NCBI RefSeq assembly: GCF_000526635.1
Contig: NZ_JAGL01000026.1
Span: forward strand, 1 to 43,467
Direction of reading: 5' to 3'
Origin: Aminobacter sp. J41
GTDB taxonomy: Bacteria > Pseudomonadota > Alphaproteobacteria > Rhizobiales > Rhizobiaceae
Length of the DNA: 43,467 bases
In this document: positions 24,508 through 33,210 of the stretch, in pieces
How positions within the stretch are numbered: the first letter of the stretch is position 1
How the letters are laid out: every line of letters starts with the position of its first letter
Position numbers and translations under genes: made by a program
Notes under the pieces: model-generated
Database searches by the model: none
The model's input: the letters and a program-made list of their open reading frames with translations, nothing else
Told to the model about the DNA's origin: nothing

Positions 24508-26088
24508 TTACTTGTTGACGGTGACTTCGTACATGCGCGGCTGGTTCTCCGGGTGAACCGCCAGCGAGAACTTGTCCTTCATCGCGTAGGCGAGCACCTG
24601 GACGTGGATCGGCAGGAGGACGCGGTCTTCCTGAACCTTCTTCCAGATCTCCGCGATGGTGGCGTTACGCTTGTCGAGGTCGATCTCTGTCGCCAGCGAC
24701 TCGATCTGCTTGTCCAGCTCCGGATTGGTGTAGCCGCTCGGGTTGTAGGCGCCGAAGTGGCCGGCCTTGGTGTGGATCAGGTCGTTGAAGGTGTAGGCCG
24801 AGTCGAAGGTCGGGACACCCCAGCCGAGCAGGTAGAAGTCGGTCTCGGAGTTCTGGATCAGCGGCGAGTGCTGGGCAATCGGACGCGATGCCAGCGTCAC
24901 CTTGATGCCGATCTGGCCGAGCATGCCGACGACGGCCTGGCTGATAGCCTCGTCGTTGACGTAGCGGTTGTTCGGCGTGTCGAGCGTGATCGAGAAGCCA
25001 TCCGGATAGCCGGCTTCGGCGAGCAGTTCCTTGGCGCGGGCAACGTCAGCCTTTTCCGGATAGGCCGCGAGCTCGGGCGTCCAGCCGTTGACGAAAGGCG
25101 GGTTGGCAACGCCGGTCGGGATCGACTGGCCGCGCATCACGACCTTCTGGATCGCGTTGCGGTCAATCGCCAGATGCATCGCCTCGCGTACGCGCGGGTC
25201 GTTGATCGGGTTCTTGTCCGTGACGTTCGACGACTTCAGCGGCGCGTCGCCGAAGCGATAGCCGAAGTAGATGAAACGGTTTTCAGGGCCGGTCTCGACG
25301 TTGATGCCAGCGGTATTGGCGAGGCGTTCGACGTCCTGCACCGGAACGTCCTGGACAAGGTCGACCTCACCCGAAAGAAGCGCTGCGACGCGGGTCGCGT
25401 TGTCGGCGATCGGCAGGTAGATGATCTCGGTGATGTCCGGCTTCTTCTCGGCCCAGTGGTTCGCGTTGATCTTGAGGACCGAACGGACGTCCGGATCGCG
25501 GGATTCGAGAATGTACGGGCCGGTGCCGTTGGTGTTGCGGACGGCGTAGTTGTCGTCGGTCGAGCCAGCCTGCTGCACCTCGACCGCGTTGTTCTTCTCC
25601 GTCCAGCCCTTGTCCATGATGAAGGTGTTGGTCAGGTTGTTCGGATAGAGCGGCGACGGGCCGGTCATCTTCACCTCGACGGTGTAGTCGTCGACGGCGG
25701 TGACGCTCTCGACTGCCGAATGCAGCTGCTTCAGGTTCGACTTCTCGGAGCGGGCGCGGTCGAGCGAGAACACGACGTCCTCGGCAGTGAAGTCGGAACC
25801 GTCGTGGAACTTGACGCCTTCGCGGATCTTGAAGACCCAGACCGTCGGGTCGTCTTCCTTCACCTTCCATTCCGTAGCCAGGCGCGGCTGGAGGCTGCCT
25901 TCGACGTCACGATCGACGAGGGTCTCGTAGATGTGATGGACGAAAGTGTGGGTGGTACCCTGGTTCTGCGAGTGCGGGTCCAGTGTCAGTGCGTCCGAAT
26001 TCCGCGCCCAGCGGATCGTTTCGGCCGACGCAGGCATGACTGCCAGGCCGAGGGCGAGTACGCTCGCGGTAATCAGAAGTTTACGCAT
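24508..26088 (-). CDS. Peptide-type ABC transporter substrate-binding protein (SBP family 5)
   Basis: A 526-residue periplasmic binding protein. The Sec signal peptide MRKLLITASVLALGLAVMPA ends at an ASA-E cleavage site. The family-5 marker GTHTFVHHIYETLVD...RLATEWKVKEDDPTVWVFKIREGVKFHDGS is present in pieces of the expected order, and NGTGPYILESRDP follows near residue 175. ATG 26088 has GGGAG upstream; four extra codons to 26100 are rejected. It heads the operon with two permeases and the fused ATPase. Family-5 proteins bind peptides, opines, nickel or sugars, so the ligand is unknown. Confidence 0.93.
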   Translation of the reverse strand: MRKLLITASVLALGLAVMPASAETIRWARNSDALTLDPHSQNQGTTHTFVHHIYETLVDRDVEGSLQPRLATEWKVKEDDPTVWVFKIREGVKFHDGSDFTAEDVVFSLDRARSEKSNLKQLHSAVESVTAVDDYTVEVKMTGPSPLYPNNLTNTFIMDKGWTEKNNAVEVQQAGSTDDNYAVRNTNGTGPYILESRDPDVRSVLKINANHWAEKKPDITEIIYLPIADNATRVAALLSGEVDLVQDVPVQDVERLANTAGINVETGPENRFIYFGYRFGDAPLKSSNVTDKNPINDPRVREAMHLAIDRNAIQKVVMRGQSIPTGVANPPFVNGWTPELAAYPEKADVARAKELLAEAGYPDGFSITLDTPNNRYVNDEAISQAVVGMLGQIGIKVTLASRPIAQHSPLIQNSETDFYLLGWGVPTFDSAYTFNDLIHTKAGHFGAYNPSGYTNPELDKQIESLATEIDLDKRNATIAEIWKKVQEDRVLLPIHVQVLAYAMKDKFSLAVHPENQPRMYEVTVNK

Positions 26089-26419
26089 GATAACTCCCAA
26101 GCAATTTGTTCTTTTAGGTTCTCCGCGGCCGGTCTGCGCCAGGCTACGATTGGCAATAGCTTATGGGAGCCCTCCAGGTTTTGGAAGGGTTGTTTATAAC
26201 CTGTAGTCTCACGACGGCAGATGTGTCGTAAAATGCTGTTTTCAAATGACTTTCGCACGGGCATCTCTGCGTCTGTAATGCCCGTTGCGCGGCGGTGTTT
26301 TCGCTGCGTCAACTTCGCTCTGCTGGGCTCAGTAGTCAGGATGACAATAACAGCCGTCGCGTGCGCCGCTTTGATTCAGCGCAACCGCAACTTTTATTGG
26401 AGAAGACCTTTGCGCAGGC
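26089..26419. other. Intergenic region upstream of the peptide importer operon
   Basis: No gene is supported in these 331 bp. It is less GC-rich than its surroundings. It holds an inverted repeat cgggcat/atgcccg (26258-26284) and caggtt/aacctg (26175-26203). The promoter of the binding-protein gene should be here; a TATAAA-like hexamer occurs on the minus strand near 26195 but I see no matching -35. Confidence 0.4.
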
Positions 26420-27370
26420 TCAGTAGCCGGCGGAGATGTCCACGAGGTGGAGCAGGGGCTCGCCGCGCTCGAACCGCGCGATCTGTTCGAGGATCAGCGG
26501 TCCGAGGTGGCGCGGGTCGGACGATGCCGCGGCATGTGGCGTGATGAACACGCGCGGATGGTTCCACAGCGCGCTGTTCTCGGGCAGCGGCTCGACCTCG
26601 AACACGTCGAGGCTCGCTTCCTTGAGCGTGCCGTCCTCAAGCGCGCGAAGGATGTCGGCTTCCTTCTGCAGCTTGCCGCGCCCGGCGTTGATGAGGGAGG
26701 CGCCGCCAAGGGCGTTGTCGCGGCGAAGGCCGCGCAGCAGCTCGTAGTCGATAATGCCTTCGGTGGCCGGCGTATGCGGCAGCAGGACGACGAGGATGTC
26801 GGTGGCGGCAAGGAAGTCGCGCAGGCCATCCTGGCCCGCAAAGCAGTTGACGCCCTCGACCGACTTAGGTGTGCGCGTCCAGCCGTTGACGGTGAAGCCG
26901 AGGCCAAGCAGCGCCTTAGCCGCGGCACTGCCGAGTTCGCCAAGGCCCATGATGCCGACGCTGACTTCCGCCGTGGTCGGCTGGTTCGGTTCGAACCAGA
27001 CCTTTTCCGCCTGCTGGGCACGATAGGTTGAGCCCTGCCGGTGATGGTCCATCACCCGCCAGGTGACGTACTCGACCATGTGGCGGGTCAGGTTCTCCTG
27101 AACGATGCGCGCGACAGGCACGTCGGGAAGGTCCGGGTCGGTGAGGATATGGTCAACGCCGGCGCCGAGCGAGAAGATCGCCTTCAGGTTCGGAAACTGC
27201 TTCAGGCTGCCGTGCGGGTGCTTCCACACCACCGCGTATTCGACGGTGGGGTCGGCTGGGCCGTCCGGCTCGCTGATGACTTCATGGTCGCCCGCAAGCA
27301 GGCGCACCCATTGCGAAGGGTCCCATCCCGTGACCGAAACAAGGATGCGGCCGCGCGCAGAACTGCTCAT
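26420..27370 (-). CDS. ghrA: Glyoxylate/hydroxypyruvate reductase A-like D-2-hydroxyacid dehydrogenase
   Basis: A 316-residue NAD(P)H-dependent reductase expected to reduce glyoxylate to glycolate or hydroxypyruvate to glycerate. The Rossmann motif is IMGLGELGSAAAKALLGLGF. The catalytic triad is visible as Arg in INAGRGKL, Glu in VFEVEPLP and His in FITPHAAA. FSLGAGVDHIL and VPVARIVQENLT match the GhrA subgroup. It starts 17 bp after the yejF stop on the same strand, so it is probably the last gene of the yej operon, an association whose meaning is not obvious. Confidence 0.9.
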   Translation of the reverse strand: MSSSARGRILVSVTGWDPSQWVRLLAGDHEVISEPDGPADPTVEYAVVWKHPHGSLKQFPNLKAIFSLGAGVDHILTDPDLPDVPVARIVQENLTRHMVEYVTWRVMDHHRQGSTYRAQQAEKVWFEPNQPTTAEVSVGIMGLGELGSAAAKALLGLGFTVNGWTRTPKSVEGVNCFAGQDGLRDFLAATDILVVLLPHTPATEGIIDYELLRGLRRDNALGGASLINAGRGKLQKEADILRALEDGTLKEASLDVFEVEPLPENSALWNHPRVFITPHAAASSDPRHLGPLILEQIARFERGEPLLHLVDISAGY

Positions 27371-27387
27371 GAAAATCCCCCCGGAAA

Positions 27388-29022
27388 TTACTGGCTGACG
27401 ACGCCCTCGGGCGCGGTCTTGATGTCGAATGCGGCAGCGATCAGCGCCCTGGTGTAGTCGGTCTGCGGCCGCTCGAAGATCTGCTCGACCGGACCGTGCT
27501 CGACCACCTTGCCGTTGCGCATGACGATGACGTGGTTCGACAGGGCGCGCACGACCTTGAGGTCGTGGCTGATGAAGAGATAGGCGAGGCGGTGCTTGGC
27601 CTGCAGGTCGCGCAAAAGGTCGACCACCTGCGCCTGCACGCTCATGTCGAGCGCGGAGGTCGGCTCGTCGAGCATGACGAAGCGCGGCTTTAGCACCATG
27701 GCGCGGGCGATCGCGATGCGCTGGCGCTGGCCGCCGGAGAACTCGTGCGGGTAGCGGAAGCGGGTCGCCGGGTCGAGGCCGACTTCCTTGAGTACATCCA
27801 CCACCATCGCGTCGCGTTCGTCACGGCTGAGCTGCGGCTGGTGGATCTTCAGGCCTTCCTCGATGATCTCCGACACCGACATGCGCGGGCTGAGCGAGCC
27901 GAACGGGTCCTGGAAGACGATCTGCATCTCGCGGCGCAGCGGCCGCATCTGCTTGAAGGTGTAGCGGTCGATTTCCCTGTCGCCGAGACGGATGTGGCCT
28001 TCGGAGGAAATCATGCGGGAAAGCGCGAGGCCGAGCGTCGTCTTGCCCGAGCCGGACTCGCCGACGACGCCGACCGTCTGGCCCGCCTTCACCTCGATGT
28101 CGATGCCGTCGACCGCCTTCACGTGATCAACCGTCTTGCGGAAGAATCCCTGCTTGATCGGGAACCAGACCCTGATGTCCTTGCCGGTCAGCACCGTCTC
28201 GGCGTTCGGGTCGGGGTTCGGCGCGCGGCCCTTCGGCTCGGCGGCGAGCAGGTGGCGGGTGTATTCGTGCTGCGGGTTGGCAAAGATCTCGCGGGTTGGG
28301 CCCGTCTCGACGATCTTGCCCTTCGTCATCACGCAGACCCGGTCGGCGATGCGGCGCACGATGCCGAGGTCGTGGGTGATGAACAGCATCGACATGTTGT
28401 TCTTCTTCTTGAGCGAGGCAAGCAGCTCGAGAATCTGCGCCTGCACCGTGACGTCGAGCGCGGTGGTCGGCTCATCGGCGATCAGCAGTTCCGGCTCGTT
28501 GGCAAGCGCCATCGCGATCATCACGCGTTGGCGTTGACCGCCTGAAAGCTGGTGCGGATAGGCGGAGAGGCGCTTTTCCGGCTCACGGATGCCGACCTCG
28601 TTGAGGAGTTCGAGCGTACGCGCGCGGGCGGCCGCGTCGCCCATGCCGCGATGCAGCTTGAGGATCTCGCCGATCTGCTGCTCGATCGTGTGCAGCGGAT
28701 TGAGCGAGGTCATCGGCTCCTGGAAGATCATGGTGATCTTGTTGCCGCGCACCTTGCGCAATTCGCGCTCGTTCTTCGCGAGCAGGTCTTCGCCGTTGAA
28801 GATGATCTTGCCCGACGGATGGCTCGCGGCAGGGTAGGGCAAGAGCTTCAGCACCGAGAGCGCCGACACCGACTTGCCCGAACCGGATTCGCCGACGAGC
28901 GCGACCGTCTCGCCCTTGCCGACGTCGAACGAGATGTGGTCGACGGCAATCGATTCCCTGCCGCCCTGCGTGAAGGCCACGGAAAGGTCGCGGACGGAAA
29001 GGAGGGGCTGCTGCTGGCTCAT
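27388..29022 (-). CDS. yejF: Yej-type oligopeptide/microcin C ABC transporter, fused ATPase
   Basis: A 544-residue double ATPase. NBD1 has Walker [14 protein letters not shown], signature [15 protein letters not shown] and [11 protein letters not shown]2 has [14 protein letters not shown], signature [15 protein letters not shown] and EPTSALDM. It energises YejB/YejE. ATG 29022 overlaps the yejE stop by ATGA; the longer open frame to 29406 lies inside yejE and is rejected. YejABEF imports microcin C and peptides in E. coli, and it has been linked to tolerance of antimicrobial peptides in Brucella and Sinorhizobium. Confidence 0.92.
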   Translation of the reverse strand: MSQQQPLLSVRDLSVAFTQGGRESIAVDHISFDVGKGETVALVGESGSGKSVSALSVLKLLPYPAASHPSGKIIFNGEDLLAKNERELRKVRGNKITMIFQEPMTSLNPLHTIEQQIGEILKLHRGMGDAAARARTLELLNEVGIREPEKRLSAYPHQLSGGQRQRVMIAMALANEPELLIADEPTTALDVTVQAQILELLASLKKKNNMSMLFITHDLGIVRRIADRVCVMTKGKIVETGPTREIFANPQHEYTRHLLAAEPKGRAPNPDPNAETVLTGKDIRVWFPIKQGFFRKTVDHVKAVDGIDIEVKAGQTVGVVGESGSGKTTLGLALSRMISSEGHIRLGDREIDRYTFKQMRPLRREMQIVFQDPFGSLSPRMSVSEIIEEGLKIHQPQLSRDERDAMVVDVLKEVGLDPATRFRYPHEFSGGQRQRIAIARAMVLKPRFVMLDEPTSALDMSVQAQVVDLLRDLQAKHRLAYLFISHDLKVVRALSNHVIVMRNGKVVEHGPVEQIFERPQTDYTRALIAAAFDIKTAPEGVVSQ

Positions 29023-30167
29023 CTGAAGGTCTTCCGCGGGTCGAAGGCGTCGCGCGTGGCTTCGCCGATGAAGATCAGCAGCGACAGCATGATCGACAGC
29101 GTCAGGAAGCCGGTGATGCCGAGCCACGGCGCGTTGAGGTTGCGCTGGCCCTGCCGCAAGAGTTCGCCCAGCGAGGCCGAGCCGGGCGGCAGGCCGAAGC
29201 CGAGGAAGTCGAGCGAGGTCAGCGTCGTAATCGAGCCATTGAGGATGAACGGCAGGAAGGTCAGCGTTGCCACCATCGCGTTGGGCAAGAGGTGGCGGAA
29301 CATGATCGTCCGGTTGGATACGCCGAGCGCGCGCGCAGCGTTGACGTATTCGAAGTTGCGGGCGCGCAGGAATTCGGCGCGGACCACGCCGACGAAGGCG
29401 ACCCACGAGAACAGCAGCATGATGCCGAGCAGGATGAAGAAGCCCGGCGGCAGAACCGCGGCGATGATGAGGATGAGGTAGAGGACCGGGATCGACGACC
29501 AGATCTCGATGACGCGCTGGAAGATGAGGTCGGTCCAGCCGCCGAAATAGCCCTGCACCGCGCCGGCCGAAATGCCGATGACGGCCGAGGCAAGCGTCAG
29601 GATCAGGCCGAACAGGACGGAGATGCGGAAGCCGTAGATGACGCGGGCGAGCACGTCGCGCGCCTGATCGTCGGTGCCAAGCCAGTTCCAGTTGCCGACG
29701 ATGCAGTTGGGATCGTCGACGCCTTCATAGTAGCGCTGGCAGCGGGTTTCCTGGTCGTAGAGCCACGACGGCTTCGAGGGCGCGGCTTCCGGAATGTCGT
29801 TGTTGACCGTGCGGTAGGAGTAGCGGATCGGCGGCCAGACGGTCCAGCCATTGGCGTCGATCTCCTCCTGGATCACGGGATCGCGGTAGTCGGTGACGGC
29901 GAGGAAGCCGCCGAACTTTTCCTCCGGGTAATCGATCAGCACCGGGAACAGGATCTCGCCCTTGTAGGAGGCGATGATCGGCTTGTCGTTGGCGATGAAC
30001 TCCGCGAACATCGACAGCACGAACAGGACGAGGAAGATCCACAGCGACCAGTATCCGCGCCGGTTCGCCTTAAAATTCTGCCAGCGGCGCTGGTTGAGCG
30101 GCGACAGGAACGGCCGCTTGGCGCGGCGGATGTTTTCGACCTCGGTCTTCGCGACGATCTCCGACAT
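29019..30167 (-). CDS. yejE: Yej-type ABC transporter permease E
   Basis: A 382-residue inner-membrane permease, long for the DppC class as is usual for YejE. After the N-terminal RPFLSPLNQRRWQNFKANRR and first helix there is a large periplasmic insert (about residues 60-165) with YPEEKFGGFLAVTDYRDP and WPPIRYSYRTVN, found in YejE but not DppC. LGTDDQARDVLARVIYGFRISVLFG then leads into the transport domain. The start shares one base with the yejB stop, and the stop overlaps the yejF start. Confidence 0.93.
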   Translation of the reverse strand: MSEIVAKTEVENIRRAKRPFLSPLNQRRWQNFKANRRGYWSLWIFLVLFVLSMFAEFIANDKPIIASYKGEILFPVLIDYPEEKFGGFLAVTDYRDPVIQEEIDANGWTVWPPIRYSYRTVNNDIPEAAPSKPSWLYDQETRCQRYYEGVDDPNCIVGNWNWLGTDDQARDVLARVIYGFRISVLFGLILTLASAVIGISAGAVQGYFGGWTDLIFQRVIEIWSSIPVLYLILIIAAVLPPGFFILLGIMLLFSWVAFVGVVRAEFLRARNFEYVNAARALGVSNRTIMFRHLLPNAMVATLTFLPFILNGSITTLTSLDFLGFGLPPGSASLGELLRQGQRNLNAPWLGITGFLTLSIMLSLLIFIGEATRDAFDPRKTFR

Positions 30168-31261
30168 CAGACGTCCCTCCGCTCGAAGTCGATCCGGGGG
30201 TCGATCCAGGTGTAGATGAGGTCGGAGATCAGGCCAACGACGAGGCCGATCAGCGAGAAGATGTAGAGGGTTGCGAACACCACGGCGTAGTCGCGGTCAA
30301 GCACGGAGCGGAAGCCGAGCAGGCCCAGGCCGTCGAGCGAGAAGATGTTCTCGATCAAGAGCGAGCCGGTGAAGAAGGCCGAGATGAAGGCGGCCGGGAA
30401 GCCGGCGATGATGAGCAGCATCGCGTTGCGGAACACGTGGCCATAAAGCACCTGGCGCTCGGAAAGGCCCTTGGCGCGGGCGGTGACGACATATTGCTTG
30501 CGGATCTCGTCCAGGAACGAGTTCTTGGTCAGCAGCGTCGTCGTCGCGAAGGCCGAGAGCACCATCGCCGTCAGCGGCAGCGTCAGGTGCCAGAAATAGT
30601 CGAGGATGCGCTCGGGCCAGGAAAGGTCCCACCAGTTCTCCGAGACGAGGCCGCGCAGCGGGAACCAGTCGAAGAACGATCCGCCCGCAAACAGCACCAT
30701 CAAGAGGATCGCGAACAGGAAACCGGGGATCGCGTAGCCGACGATGACGATGCCGCTGGTCCACACGTCGAAGGCCGAGCCGTCCTTGACTGCCTTGCGG
30801 ATGCCGAGCGGGATCGAGATCGCGTAGGAAATCAGCGTGATCCACAGACCGAGCGAGATCGACACAGGCATCTTCTCGAGGATCAGGTCGACCACGGATA
30901 TGTCGCGGAAATAGCTGTCGCCGAAATCGAAGCGGATGTAGTTCCAGATCATCGTGACGAAGCGCTCGAGCGGCGGCTTGTCGAAGCCGAACTGCTGCTC
31001 GAGCTTGGCGATGAAGGCGGGGTCGAGGCCCTGCGCGCCGCGATAGCGGAAGTCGCCCTGTTCGGCCGCGCTGTTGACGGCCATGTCGCCGCCGCCACCG
31101 GAGATGCGATCCATCGAGTCGCCGCCTTCGCCGGTGATCCGCGCGATGACCTGCTCGACGGGCCCGCCGGGCGCAAACTGGATGACGATGAACGATACGG
31201 CCATGATCCCGAGCAGGGTCGGGATCATCAGCAGAAGTCGGCGTAGAATATAGGCGCCCAT
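30167..31261 (-). CDS. yejB: Yej-type ABC transporter permease B
   Basis: A 364-residue inner-membrane permease starting [20 protein letters not shown]. It has the YejB-specific periplasmic stretch with [16 protein letters not shown] and [24 protein letters not shown], and the coupling segment [25 protein letters not shown], split here only by my reading. The [18 protein letters not shown] loop also fits YejB. It follows the second yejA gene after 71 bp and overlaps yejE by one base. Confidence 0.93.
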   Translation of the reverse strand: MGAYILRRLLLMIPTLLGIMAVSFIVIQFAPGGPVEQVIARITGEGGDSMDRISGGGGDMAVNSAAEQGDFRYRGAQGLDPAFIAKLEQQFGFDKPPLERFVTMIWNYIRFDFGDSYFRDISVVDLILEKMPVSISLGLWITLISYAISIPLGIRKAVKDGSAFDVWTSGIVIVGYAIPGFLFAILLMVLFAGGSFFDWFPLRGLVSENWWDLSWPERILDYFWHLTLPLTAMVLSAFATTTLLTKNSFLDEIRKQYVVTARAKGLSERQVLYGHVFRNAMLLIIAGFPAAFISAFFTGSLLIENIFSLDGLGLLGFRSVLDRDYAVVFATLYIFSLIGLVVGLISDLIYTWIDPRIDFERRDV

Positions 31262-31332
31262 CAGGTCGTCGATCCGGCTTCAGATATGGTCATGCAATAG
31301 CTACCGTATTGGTATGGCATGGCAAGCTTGCG

Positions 31333-33210
31333 TCAGCCGCTCATGCCGGTTGCGGCAACGCTTTCGGGGCGGGTCCACCAGGTGTCGAGGACACCGATAT
31401 CATATTTCGGGCGGATGGCGGGCTTGTCGTAGTAGTCCCAGTAGGCGAGCCAGTGCGAGGCCTTGTGCCACTGGAAGACGAAATAGTGCCCGGCGCGCAG
31501 CAGCCGGTCCATCACGCGGTTCGCCACCCTGAACTCTTCCGGGGTCTTCGCGGCGATAACCTTTTCCAGCACCGCGTCGATCGCGGGGCTGGCGATGCCC
31601 GCCAGGTTGAACGAGCCCGGCGCGTTGGCGCTGCTCGAGCCGAACAGCTGCTTGATGAAGCGGTGCGGGTAGAGCGGCATCGGGAAACGCGCGACGACGA
31701 TGTCGAAGTCAAAGTCGCGCCGGCGTAGAGTGAACTGCGAGGCGTCAACCACGCGGTAGGACGCGTCGATACCGACGCTGCGCAGGTTTTTGATGTAGGC
31801 GTTGTGGTGCGGCTCGAAGGTGTTGTCATCGTCGAGGAATTCGACCGACAGCCGCTCGCCAGAAGGGAGGAGCAGCCGGTTGCCGTCGAGCTTGCAGCCC
31901 GCCTCGGTGAAGAGCTTCATCGCCTCGCGCGCGAGCTCGCGCACCCGGCCCGAACCGTCCGTCTTCGGCGGAACGTAGGGCTCCTCGAACGCTTCCGGCG
32001 GGATGGAGTCGCGCAGCGGCTCCATGAGCGCCAGCTCCGCCTCGTCGGGCAGGCCGGAGGCCTTGTGCTCCGTCTTTTCGTAGAACGACGCCGAGCGTTC
32101 ATACGAATTGTACATCAGGTTCGCGTTGGCCCATTCGAAGTCGAACAGCAGCCCGATCGCCTTGCGCACGCGCGGGTCGGAGAACTTTTCCCGGCGCGTG
32201 TTGAGGAACCAGGCCTGCCCGCCCGAGGGCGTTTCGTCCGGGATCTCCTCGCGTTTGACGCGCCCGTCGAGGATGGCCGGGAAGTTGTAATCGTGCGCCC
32301 AGCTGCGCGAGGTGAATTCCTCGCGGAACAGGACGTGCCCGGCCTTGAACGCCTCGAAGCTCGCAGTGCGGTCGCGGTAGTATTCGTAGCGGATGCGGTC
32401 GAAGTTGAAGCGGCCGACCATCAGCGGATGCCTGGCCGCCCAGTGGTCCGGCACCCGGTCGAACTCGATGTACGAGCCGAAGGCGAAACGGCCGAGCTTG
32501 TAGGGGCCGGAGCCAAGAGGCGCTTCGGACAGCGTTGCCTCGAAATCGCGGCCTTCCCACCATTTGGCGGAAAAGATCGGTGCGCCGACGATGCTGAGGA
32601 TCGTCGACATGTTGCTGTCGGCAAGCACGGTGACGACGACCTTGTCGTCGCCGACGGCTTCAACGGTCTCGATCTGTCGCAGCGACGAAGCGAGGTTCTC
32701 GTGTCCCTTGTCGCACAGCGTCGTCAGCGAAAAGACGACGTCCGCCGGCGTGATCGGCGAGCCGTCGTGGAAGTAGGCTTCCGGGTCGAGCTCGAACTGC
32801 CAGGTGCGGCGGTCGTCGCTGACCGTCACCGTGCGCGCGACATAGCCATAGGCGCTCGACAGCTCGTCGGAGGTGGATTGCATCAGGCTGGCGAAGGTCA
32901 GCTCCATACCGAACGGGCCGTTGCCGCGCAGGACGTAACTGTTGAGCGTGTCGAAGGTGTTGAAGTTCTGGTTGAATCTGATCGCCGCCGCCTGCGGCAC
33001 GATCCGCCCGCCCTTCGGCGCTTCCGGATTGACGTAGTCGAGATGCCTGAAGTCCGGCGGGTATTTCAGGTCCCCGAACGCCGAGATGCCGTAGAGCGGT
33101 GTCTGCGTCCTGATTTCGGCTTCGGCGATGCTCGGCAGCTGCGGCGCGATGACTGCAGCCCCCCCGAGGGCGAGGAAGCTGCGGCGGTGAAGGCCGATCC
33201 GCTGCGTCAT
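31333..33210 (-). CDS. yejA: Yej-type substrate-binding protein, second copy, Tat signal
   Basis: A 625-residue family-5 periplasmic binding protein of the YejA branch. The N-terminus MTQRIGLHRRSFLALGGAAV carries a twin-arginine motif (HRRSFLALGG), then AEA before the mature part, suggesting Tat export. The mature domain has GISAFGDLKYPPDFRHLDYVNPEAPKGG in order, GSGPYKLGRFAFGS and the C-terminal YYDKPAIRPKYDIGVLDTWW. ATG 33210 overlaps the stop of the first yejA (ATGA), so the two are coupled. It is a diverged paralogue of its neighbour and may widen the ligand range of one permease. Confidence 0.92.
   Translation of the reverse strand: MTQRIGLHRRSFLALGGAAVIAPQLPSIAEAEIRTQTPLYGISAFGDLKYPPDFRHLDYVNPEAPKGGRIVPQAAAIRFNQNFNTFDTLNSYVLRGNGPFGMELTFASLMQSTSDELSSAYGYVARTVTVSDDRRTWQFELDPEAYFHDGSPITPADVVFSLTTLCDKGHENLASSLRQIETVEAVGDDKVVVTVLADSNMSTILSIVGAPIFSAKWWEGRDFEATLSEAPLGSGPYKLGRFAFGSYIEFDRVPDHWAARHPLMVGRFNFDRIRYEYYRDRTASFEAFKAGHVLFREEFTSRSWAHDYNFPAILDGRVKREEIPDETPSGGQAWFLNTRREKFSDPRVRKAIGLLFDFEWANANLMYNSYERSASFYEKTEHKASGLPDEAELALMEPLRDSIPPEAFEEPYVPPKTDGSGRVRELAREAMKLFTEAGCKLDGNRLLLPSGERLSVEFLDDDNTFEPHHNAYIKNLRSVGIDASYRVVDASQFTLRRRDFDFDIVVARFPMPLYPHRFIKQLFGSSSANAPGSFNLAGIASPAIDAVLEKVIAAKTPEEFRVANRVMDRLLRAGHYFVFQWHKASHWLAYWDYYDKPAIRPKYDIGVLDTWWTRPESVAATGMSG

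Noticed and set aside
22675-26199. Two long plus-strand open frames opposite the peptide ABC transporter genes
   Set aside because: Both are His/Asp/Arg-rich low-complexity translations mirroring real permease and binding-protein genes on the other strand.
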